Assembly: GCA_905160935.1 (NCBI GenBank)
Contig: CAJHZI010000254.1
Location: forward strand, 463,501-527,500
Source of the DNA: Enchytraeus crypticus
Lineage: Eukaryota; Annelida; Clitellata; Enchytraeida; Enchytraeidae
DNA: 64,000 nucleotides
Reading direction: 5' to 3'
Made by a program: the position numbers and the translations under genes. Shown here piece by piece: positions 56,873 to 64,000 of the stretch. The notes beneath the pieces are model-generated. The model worked only from the letters and a program-made list of their open reading frames with translations, was not told the origin of the DNA and ran no database searches. Numbering within the stretch: position 1 is the stretch's first letter; each line of letters begins with the position of its first letter.

Positions 56873-58343
56873 ATGGAGAACGGAAAAGCACGGAGGATAA
56901 AGAGCTCTACCAGAGGCAAGTTAAGAGTGGAGGAAGGATTGGCTATTCAACGGTCATAAAAGCCCCTTTGGAATCAATCCATCCCAGAAAACAAATCCGA
57001 CTATCAACAACTCAACCTCAAGCCAGCTCTTCTCAATCGCAACCTACACAAACACACAGTACTGTCTCAGAATCTGCGGATTATGAAACCTCTGATTCTT
57101 CACTCGGATCGTCAACCTCTTCTTCCACGTCATCTTAGCCTAAGTGCAAATTGAAGAACCAAAGAGCAAGCACTAGAACAGCGGGTTTACGTGTACTGAG
57201 CAGCAAAAATTCTACACATAAAGCACATGACGATCTGGCAATCAATGCTGAACAGGGTCATGATGTTCCGGTTCCAAGTTAGACAGGTGTCTGGAGACGA
57301 GTAATCTCTGAAGGAAAGAAAATGAAAAACAAAATAATTCAAAAACCTCAAGACAAAGATCCCTATTGTCTACAGTTTGATGGTAAGAGATTGCAAGGGG
57401 AAGAGTATCAAGTAGTAGACGGCGGGATTAGCGCACTTGGTTTAGTTGCGCGCCAATTATCGAAGTTAAACTGCATCGACTTCGGTTAGTACTTTGTGGG
57501 TGACCACCTTGGAAGACCAAGTGTTGGTAAAAGCTTAGGAAGGTAAAAATCCCAGGGTGATGAAATGTTATTCTTAAATCCGCGCCTGCTGCAATTGATG
57601 CGCCATCAAAAGGCAATGATTACTAATAACCATGAAGAGGAAGGAGGAAATGGGTCTTAAAACAAGCATTTGTGCTTCCTGACCCAGTGTGCCGTTATGT
57701 TCTTTTAGTGCTGCTGAAAAATATCGCAACCGAAATCAAACTCGATATTCTTAAATGTGACAGTGGTTCCGCTGCAGCCATTCACAAGGAACTACATCAG
57801 CTACTTGATGAATATGATGCTTGGGAAAATATTCGCATGATTATCTGCGACACGACCGCAGTAAATACTGGTAGTTTTCACAGGACTGTAAAGCTCCTAA
57901 AGGATGATGTCCTGAGCAAGGGCTTTCAGAAGCCACAGTATATTGGCTGTCAGCATCATGTACTTCACCTCCTTCTGAAGCATGCCATGGATTTTCTTAT
58001 TCAAGAGCCAACGAGCCATCCAGAACTGAACTATTCCTTCATTGACAAATTAACAGAAAACTATGATGCTCTTCAGGCTGATTGCCACCTCGTTGCGACC
58101 GATGATGTTAACACAGACGAGAACCCTGGATGACGAGGTGATTTCAAGTTCTTATATGAACTTTGTCAGGCATATCATCATTACAAAGCAACTTCAAATT
58201 TGCCTCGAATCGCTGGAAGAAACTCCCAAATTTACACCAGGCAAGATGGAACTCGCGCGCGATATATATGCTGTGATAGCAATATTTCTTATACCAGAGT
58301 GGCGTAGCATTCTCGTTCCAACATGCGACTTCATCTGCTACTA
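56873..58343 (+). pseudogene. Transposase-like gene of uncertain superfamily, broken
   Basis: The start at 56873 gives MENGKARRIKSSTRGKLRVE, then a Ser/Thr/Pro-rich region. A later frame has GVWRRVISEGKKMKNKI and DPYCLQFDGKRLQGEEYQVV up to 57418. After an insertion of about 290 bp the frame resumes as LKNIATEIKLDILKCDSG, AAIHKELHQLLDEYDAWENI, RMIICDTTAVNTGS, QKPQYIGCQHHVLHLLLKHA and a further segment to 58343 (VIAIFLIPEWRSI). The CDTTxVNTG and CxHH(V/I)L motifs define a large, mostly unnamed animal protein group that behaves like a DNA transposon family. The catalytic chemistry is not known to me. Several interruptions. Confidence 0.55.
57420..57700 (+). mobile_element. 5S rRNA-derived SINE-like insertion
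   Basis: Bases 57459-57534 align with the 3' two-thirds of 5S rRNA. TATCGAAGTTAAACTGC corresponds to the internal box A, and TTCGGTTAGTACTTTGTGGG plus TGACCACCTTGGAAGACC to box C. AAGTGTTGG then matches the 5S 3' end, which is followed by a non-5S tail of about 160 bp. The 5' third, GGCGGGATTAGCGCACTTGG, is not 5S-like. The insert splits the transposase-like frame between YQVV and LKNIA. No clear target duplication was fixed, so the right boundary is approximate. Confidence 0.7.
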
Positions 58344-58979
58344 ATGGGCAAATTCTTGGTTCCATTCACTTCTAATCTACATGTACAATGAGTGTCCTTC
58401 AATGAACTCAAAAAGGCAAAGTGCAAGAAGGCAATTAAGTGTTTAGAGACAAATGGGTCAGTCAAGGAGTCATTAATTGACATTCCCAGATCAAACTAAA
58501 GTGCTGAAAGTTCTGTAAAACTGATGGAGGAACTGCATGCAAAAACGAATAAAAATTGATTTTTTGAATCAAAAGTCCGTAGGAAAAAAAATTTGTAAAC
58601 ATTTCTTGTACATTTTTTTACAGAATACTAACTGTTCTACATCTCATTTGTTAATAAACGTTGCTTACTTATTACTATTAGGCTACTCCTTTGAATATAT
58701 AAAAAACCATCAGTCCTTTTCGGTAAAAAATTTCAACTTTTCCTTCGAAGGAGGGGGAAACTTTTTTACAAAAGATCCGAAATACAACTTATATTCGTAA
58801 ATTACTCATAAAGTTTCCTCGATTGCAAATGGTTTCATTAAAAAAGAATTTTGTCATCACCCAAATGAACACGCCTTGCTCACAATTTATAAATTAAGAA
58901 ACCGATACTATAGATAGAAAGCAGATATTATACAGCAGTTATTTATAAATAATAGGTGACGCAGGGTTTTTTCCAAAGA
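58344..58979. other. Noncoding spacer
   Basis: AT-rich. The frame at 58537-58800 is unrecognised. Confidence 0.45.
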
Positions 58980-59470
58980 TTTATAATAAATGATATAAGC
59001 CGCGGTTAGGGGCGGGTATAGCTAGGGAATTTCCAAACTGACGCAGCTGTTTCGTAAATTAGCTAAGCTAAGAAGCGCTGTGATTCGATAGAAGCGTTTA
59101 ACAACGATGGACAGCAGTGTATATAAGGAGCAGCTAGATACAAGTAGAAACAAGTTGGGGCGGGGGCCTACTTGGTTCGTATGAGCAGGTTCCCAGGAGG
59201 GAGGCTCCGGTAGGGCTATACGGTGTACAACGTGTAGTACTCATAAATGATCGAGTCTCAATGATCATTCCACTTACTGACTCCATAAGGGATAGGTAAG
59301 GGTACCCCTCAGGTTGGCTAGTTTCCCAAGCCTCAAGGGCTAATTGGAGGCGATGGTTCGGTGTCCCCCTGGGTAGGCCCAGGTAAGAGGTTTGTAGTCC
59401 ACGGCATTACCCGGGTCGAGTCCGTCTCTGCGGGTATTTGCTAAGCGCCCGGGTCGAGTGTGTCAGAGAT
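58980..59470 (+). promoter_or_regulatory. Isolated GC-rich segment with TATA box
   Basis: GTGTATATAAGGAGC (TATA at 59120-59127) lies in a sharply bounded GC-rich block of about 480 bp. Downstream there is a repeated CCCGGGTCGAGT (59410-59421 and 59448-59459). No open frame follows. It could be the 5' end of a retroelement, the start of a noncoding transcript or a lone regulatory region. None can be chosen from the sequence. Confidence 0.35.
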
Positions 59471-59778
59471 TTCCTGACCGTTTTGTCGACTAAAATAGGA
59501 TTCAAATTATTTAACATTGAAATTTTCTATTGCTTCATTTATTTACGAAATTAATTGTTTTTAAATTGTTATTATTATATTTTAAATTTTTCTTATTAGT
59601 TTACTGAAATCATAGGATTGCATTATTAAACAATTACATTGTTGCAGTACGATTATTCAACGCCCTCAGATTTGCCTCCATTGATGATGCAAAAGCCCCG
59701 TCTAACGTCGCTGCTACTGTCCGAAAGCACATCGGTGGCGGGAGAGATAGTCGAATTTCGTTTCGTTTGTTTTTTGCG

Positions 59779-59851
<73 letters not shown>

Positions 59852-59877
59852 ACTCACTCACTCACTCACTCACTCAC
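59779..59877. repeat. (TC)n followed by (ACTC)n microsatellite
   Basis: A long TC run to about 59847 passes directly into eight ACTC units. The ORFs over it on both strands are spurious. Confidence 0.97.
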
Positions 59878-59984
59878 ACAGTAGTTAATTACAAGCCCAA
59901 GGCATAAATTCCTATTTGTCATAGTTTTCCGATATCTTAAAATTGCTTGTTTACGCAAGAAAAGTGAAGGTAGAGTTGAAATTA

Positions 59985-60056
59985 TATCTGGAATCGAATC
60001 GTTTGACCAATCGTTAGAGCGCCTTACGCAGGCGGCTGTCTATTCGGTCCGCTACA
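59985..60056 (-). mobile_element. tRNA-like fragment upstream of H3
   Basis: On the minus strand TAGCGGACCGAATAGACAGC resembles a tRNA A-box region, and ACGATTCGATTCC a B box, about 45 bases apart. The arms pair poorly, so this is a decayed tRNA or the head of a tRNA-SINE, not a functional tRNA. Confidence 0.35.
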
Positions 60057-60061
60057 CTCAC

Positions 60062-60564
<503 letters not shown>

Positions 60565-60605
60565 GCAGCACACAGTTAGGGTTGTTAGACCTTAACAACA
60601 GAAAC

Positions 60606-60640
60606 GGCTCTTTTCAGAGCCACTACATACTGAAAAGAGG
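60606..60640 (+). terminator. H3 mRNA 3' stem-loop and downstream element
   Basis: GGCTCTTTTCAGAGCC (60606-60621) is the canonical 16-base histone stem-loop bound by SLBP. A purine-rich GAAAAGAGGAAGA downstream is the U7 snRNA pairing element. Confidence 0.95.
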
Positions 60641-61397
60641 AAGACTACCTAAGAATCAACTTACAATACATTTTATTGCTCTTGTTATTTATTACACGGT
60701 TTTAATTATTTCATGCATTTTACCACTATATTGCTCTGTTTAATCAATTACAAGAGAAGCAGTCACTCAGCGCTAAAGCAATCAATGCCATTAATCGGCC
60801 GGCCAGGTCTCCGCCAGCCAGCCACGCATTTTGTAACGAGCTCGACCAATACTTCAACATTCAACATTGCGCTAAGCGTCCACACGAAGTCTTAGCGTCT
60901 CCTATCTGCGCTAGTCGCCTCTTACAAATACGCACATTTCAACCGTCGATTTTTTCCGAATCTACTCGACCTGTTAGATTCCCGTCTGTCTCTAGAACAC
61001 AGCAGCCGCATTACACTACGGTCCATGGCTTCGGTCGACTGCGTGGTGCACGTCGTCGGCTCGCCTGTGCCAGCCGCCGCCGCCGGCCAGGGGCGCACCT
61101 GGTCGGGAGCCGGCCGAGCTTCGACCGGAGTGAGGCTCATTGCAATCGACCAATGCAGGGCGAAGCATTGATCCTGCCGTTATCATTTCTTAGCGAAAAT
61201 GGAATCGACGAATGCTGTGATGCAATTGAATTACCACTCTATTGATTAAGCAATAATGAGTCAATAATGCATGTAATATAGTGATTAATAATGGTGTAGG
61301 AATTAAATAATAGAGAAAACTATTCTGTTATGCAACTATGCAAGTATTTAGAATGCAATGAATGTAAGAATGCTAAAAAGAGCCTAACGTCAAAATG
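60641..61397. other. H3-H2A spacer, partly GC-rich
   Basis: A GC-rich stretch (60790-61160) has a 73-codon minus-strand frame starting MSLTPVEARPAPDQV with a CCAAT box just upstream (about 61149). It lacks the winged-helix of H1 and no gene is called. Confidence 0.45.
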
Positions 61398-61500
61398 GTA
61401 ACGTCAGTTTCCTCACTCGAAAGCGATGTCAGCGACGAGCGAGCCCAGGATTTGAACCCCGCACATGCCTACTGATTCGCGGTCGAATGTCGTACCGAAA
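61398..61500 (-). mobile_element. tRNA-derived SINE, copy 4
   Basis: Minus-strand copy in the spacer between H3 and H2A: B box GGGTTCAAATCC-like (GGATTTGAACCCC on plus, 61448-61460), the CGACCGCGAATCAGTAGGCA head and CACTCGAAAGCGATGTC on the plus strand (tail). Confidence 0.85.
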
Positions 61501-61750
61501 TTGATTGACTGATCGATGTGGGTAATATAGTAAGTAATAAACTAATCGCTTAATTAAATAATATAGAAGTTATGGTATTGACTGATTGACAGGTTAATCG
61601 ATGAATATTCGTTAAATTCTTAGTGATTGATTGATATGGATCGGCGGCAGATAATCAATCTATCATCAAAGTCTACGATAGATTTGCGCAGAGCTCAGTA
61701 TTGATAGGAGAAAATTGTATTGATTGAATCGTTCCTTTGTCAAAATGTGT

Positions 61751-61766
61751 GGCTCTTAAAAGAGCC
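61751..61766 (-). terminator. H2A mRNA 3' stem-loop
   Basis: On the minus strand this reads GGCTCTTTTAAGAGCC, directly downstream of H2A. ACAAAGGAACGAT beyond it is the likely U7 pairing element. Confidence 0.95.
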
Positions 61767-61801
61767 GTTTGATGAAAGTTTGCGATCGTTACGCAAATTT
61801 C

Positions 61802-62188
61802 TTACTTGCTGGGCACCTTGGGTGTGGCAGTCTTCTTTGGCAGGAGCACAGCCTGGATGTTCGGCAGAACACCACCCTGGGCGATCGTAACGCCGGACAG
61901 AAGCTTGTTCAGCTCCTCGTCGTTACGGATGGCCAGCTGGAGGTGACGAGGAATGATTCTCGTCTTCTTGTTGTCACGAGCGGCGTTACCGGCCAGCTCG
62001 AGCACTTCAGCGGCCAGGTATTCCATGACGGCCGCCAGGTAGACCGGGGCGCCGGCACCGACTCGTTCGGCGTAGTTACCCTTGCGCAGCAGACGGTGAA
62101 TTCTGCCGACGGGGAACTGTAGCCCGGCACGGCTCGACCTGCTCTTTGCCTTTCCCTTCACTTTTCCTCCCTTTCCACGGCCAGACAT
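61802..62188 (-). CDS. Replication-dependent histone H2A
   Basis: A 128-codon intronless H2A. The tail [20 protein letters not shown] is followed by [20 protein letters not shown], the acidic-patch region ([18 protein letters not shown]) and [15 protein letters not shown]. The C-terminus TATPKVPSK is lineage-specific and has no SQ motif, so this is a canonical H2A, not H2A.X or H2A.Z. Met in MEYLAAE is the arthropod form; molluscs and vertebrates usually have Leu. It diverges from H2B across 296 bp and its own stem-loop follows the stop. Confidence 0.98.
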   Translation of the reverse strand: MSGRGKGGKVKGKAKSRSSRAGLQFPVGRIHRLLRKGNYAERVGAGAPVYLAAVMEYLAAEVLELAGNAARDNKKTRIIPRHLQLAIRNDEELNKLLSGVTIAQGGVLPNIQAVLLPKKTATPKVPSK

Positions 62189-62484
62189 CTTCGATTGTGT
62201 AGTGGTAGTAGGATACTAGCAACAGCTAGGACAATGTAAATGTAATGAAGTATAGCGTCAGTGAATGTCTAGTATATCTTCCCGTGCAAGCTAGACGGCA
62301 ATTCAACCGACGATACATTGATCACGTGACAGCTGTAGCTCGATTTGAACGCGGCTCGACGCGTCACGTGATCGCTGTAATATGTCGGCAAATGCGCTCA
62401 ACTCGCTAAGCGCTGTCGATTGCAATAATATATTTCCGACAACGCAGTTTGCAAATTCATACTACCACGTTTTAAAACGACATC
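62189..62484. promoter_or_regulatory. Divergent H2A/H2B promoter with paired E-boxes
   Basis: GATCACGTGAC (62320-62330) and GTCACGTGATC (62363-62373) are exact inverted copies placed near the middle of the intergenic region. The symmetry extends outward (CCGACGATACATT against its partner AATATGTCGG). TATA-like AATAATATATTT lies about 50 bases before the H2B ATG, and on the minus strand GAAGATATACTAG faces H2A. CACGTG is the site of USF/Myc-type bHLH factors; that assignment here is inference. Confidence 0.75.
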
Positions 62485-62856
62485 ATGCCACCGAAGCCAG
62501 CTAGTAAGGGAGCGAAGAAGGCGGCCAGCAAGGCTAAGGCCGTACGTACCGGCGACAAGAAGCGCAAGAGGCGACGAAGGGAGAGCTATGCTATCTACAT
62601 CTACAAGGTGCTGAAGCAGGTTCACCCCGACACCGGCATCAGCTCTAAGGCCATGTCGATCATGAACAGCTTCGTGAACGACATCTTCGAGCGCATCGCT
62701 GCGGAAGCCTCTCGCCTGGCTCACTACAATCGTCGCTCGACGATCACGAGCCGCGAAATCCAGACGGCCGTGCGCCTGCTGCTGCCCGGAGAGTTGGCCA
62801 AGCACGCCGTGTCTGAGGGCACCAAGGCCGTCACCAAGTACACCAGCAGCAAGTAA
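62485..62856 (+). CDS. Replication-dependent histone H2B
   Basis: A 123-codon intronless H2B. Lys-rich tail ([20 protein letters not shown]) with the [20 protein letters not shown] repression-domain stretch, then [20 protein letters not shown], the histone fold and the C-terminal helix ending [10 protein letters not shown], which includes the ubiquitinated Lys. The basic run KKRKRRRRE is Arg-richer than in flies (KKKKRKRKE). GC-rich codons, no intron, stem-loop 50 bases after the stop. It partners with H2A across the shared promoter. Confidence 0.98.
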   Translation: MPPKPASKGAKKAASKAKAVRTGDKKRKRRRRESYAIYIYKVLKQVHPDTGISSKAMSIMNSFVNDIFERIAAEASRLAHYNRRSTITSREIQTAVRLLLPGELAKHAVSEGTKAVTKYTSSK

Positions 62857-62908
62857 ATCTTGCTCTGCGTGCATATGTTTTGAGTTAGCTCAAAACAATA
62901 CAAAAAAC

Positions 62909-62950
62909 GGCTCTTTTAAGAGCCACACATCTTGAAAAAGGAACGATTGT
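62909..62950 (+). terminator. H2B mRNA 3' stem-loop and downstream element
   Basis: GGCTCTTTTAAGAGCC (62909-62924) is identical to the H2A stem-loop. GAAAAAGGAACGATTG follows as the U7 pairing element and is shared with H2A in its core (AAAGGAACGAT). Confidence 0.95.
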
Positions 62951-63540
62951 TGTTGTTGTTGTCGTCGAATTTAATTACAGAAATTTCATTTCTACTGCTG
63001 ATATGCTAGGCTGCTACTGTTACTATTATTACAATTGGTCACAATTATTTCAACGATGCACGAGAATTGCAGAAAATCCTTCCACACGGCGTGAATTAGA
63101 CGATACAAACGTCAGTTTCGTAACTGGAAATTGGTAAATTTCAACAAATGATTTCAAATGATTCTCGCACGCTCGCAATTGTCTGCCGCCGCCGTCGGAA
63201 GCCTCCCGGTCATGCCACAAAGCACATTTCTTTCCTCCAATGAAATATAATCAAACTCAATCAACTACTACTTTTCTTATGTACTCTTTTATACAGATAT
63301 CAATACTTACAAACGGCCGTAAGATATGGAATGTTGTGTGCTGTCAGGTTAGAAAAATCTAGGCGTTTCAACGTTTCATTTATGCGTTGCGAAGAAGCGA
63401 GCAATAAACTATCTGACTGGCGTTCACAATCTGCAGAAGCCAGAATGCTTTTAATAATGCCAGAATTTGCCAATCATACGAATATTCAGCAAATATGTAT
63501 ACTAAATAATTATAAATTATAAAGAGCAAATATAAGCATC
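62951..63540. other. Spacer between H2B and the next gene
   Basis: No gene. Frame 63331-63522 is unrecognised. Confidence 0.5.
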
Positions 63541-63683
63541 AACAACGATACCAACAACAACAACAACAACAACAACAGCAACAACAACAACAAATACAAT
63601 AATCATCGTCATCATCATCATCATCATCAACAATACCAGCAGCAGCAGTAGCAACAACAACAACAACAACAATAATAATAATC
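63541..63683. repeat. Compound (CAA)n/(ATC)n/(CAG)n microsatellite
   Basis: Runs of CAA, then ATC, then CAG, then CAA and AAT triplets follow each other. Confidence 0.95.
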
Positions 63684-63819
63684 ACAGCAGTAATAAGTGT
63701 GTATAGAATGATATTAAATGTTTAAAAATGGTATGAATTGTTATGAAAACTTCAGATTTAAGCCGACTAGAACATACTCGAGAAATAGCCGAGCTTCGCT
63801 GCGAGGGGCTCTCTGCAGC

Positions 63820-64000
63820 GCGCGGACGTAACGAGATCTCTAACGCGAAAACTTGTATAGCTTCAATGCAGTTTCTATTGTGAAGCGCGGACGTAACGAG
63901 ATCTCCAGTGTTCAGCTCGATACTATATAAAGCCCACTTGCACTGGTCGCCGGCATCACATTCATCTCATTCTCGTGCGATTCGTACTCGCTTACTACAC
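63820..64000 (+). promoter_or_regulatory. Promoter of the next gene, probably a further histone
   Basis: GCGCGGACGTAACGAGATCT is present twice (63820-63840 and 63885-63905, 65 bp apart), followed by TATATAAA at 63924-63931. The start of a short leader runs off the window. The position beside H2B in a histone cluster suggests H4 or H1. The duplicated element has a CRE-like GACGTAA core. Confidence 0.65.

Noticed and set aside
59634-59884. Three overlapping ORFs at the (TC)n array
   Set aside because: Low-complexity translations on both strands.
59985-60056. Functional tRNA gene upstream of H3
   Set aside because: A and B boxes are visible but the acceptor and anticodon arms do not pair, so at most a SINE head or decayed tRNA.
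60922-61140. Minus-strand frame MSLTPVEARPAPDQV... as a histone H1 remnant between H3 and H2A
   Set aside because: The first residues look faintly like an H1 tail and a CCAAT box is near, but no winged-helix domain or Lys-rich C-tail follows in any frame and there is no stem-loop.
61769-62122. Plus-strand ORF opposite H2A
   Set aside because: It is only the antisense shadow of the H2A gene, created by its GC-ending codons. The same holds for the ORFs opposite H3 and H2B.

Overview
This is an animal nuclear genome window, most likely arthropod. The H2A protein keeps the [10 protein letters not shown] form typical of arthropods, coding is intron-bearing with GT-AG splice sites, base composition is AT-rich, and one gene has a fucolectin/tachylectin-4/pentraxin-1 (FTP) lectin fold of the kind common in horseshoe crabs and other marine invertebrates. 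The species cannot be fixed from the sequence. Genuine host genes sit at the two ends, and about 55 kb of layered transposon debris lies between them.

Left end (1-6 kb): two exons of a secreted FTP-type lectin joined by a phase-1 intron, with a 950-bp MITE in the intron upstream of the first visible exon. The surrounding DNA is rich in the palindrome TAGGCCTA. 7-16 kb: a dead hAT transposon, the 3' part of a pogo/Tigger-like element with a C-terminal PHD-like finger, and a complete-looking 2.3-kb DNA transposon (12982-15273). That last element has CACTGGTC termini, a 3-bp TTA duplication and an uninterrupted 589-codon ORF, and I read it as CACTA/EnSpm-like. 18-29 kb: two different Mutator-like (MULE) elements. 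One has a SWIM finger and a Ulp1-type protease, the other has C2H2 fingers. A SINE-interrupted YqaJ-type nuclease fragment and a dead Tc1 lie with them.

30-46 kb: a YqaJ-family N-terminal fragment, a pogo-like fragment, a foldback repeat, a Tc1 element (35466-37008) that is intact except for one nonsense codon, a decayed Jockey/I-type LINE and a CR1/L2-type LINE that was split by a small hAT with a perfect 8-bp target duplication. 46-59 kb: mostly spacer, a CR1/L2-type reverse transcriptase interrupted by a tRNA-derived SINE, a minisatellite with an exact 131-bp period, a 5'-truncated RTE-like LINE on the minus strand, and a transposase-like gene interrupted by a 5S rRNA-derived sequence.

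Right end (60-64 kb): a replication-dependent histone cluster with H3 (+), H2A (-) and H2B (+). Each gene has the canonical 3' stem-loop. H2A and H2B are divergent across a promoter with a symmetrical pair of CACGTG boxes, and the window ends in a TATA promoter for the next gene. The H3 has a replication-type core but carries Ser31 as in H3.3.

The main themes are nested insertion, with at least four cases where the host element can be recognised on both sides, and several related repeat families with three or more copies here: a tRNA-SINE family with five copies, a hairpin-bearing pogo/MITE group with three, and an unnamed dispersed repeat with three.
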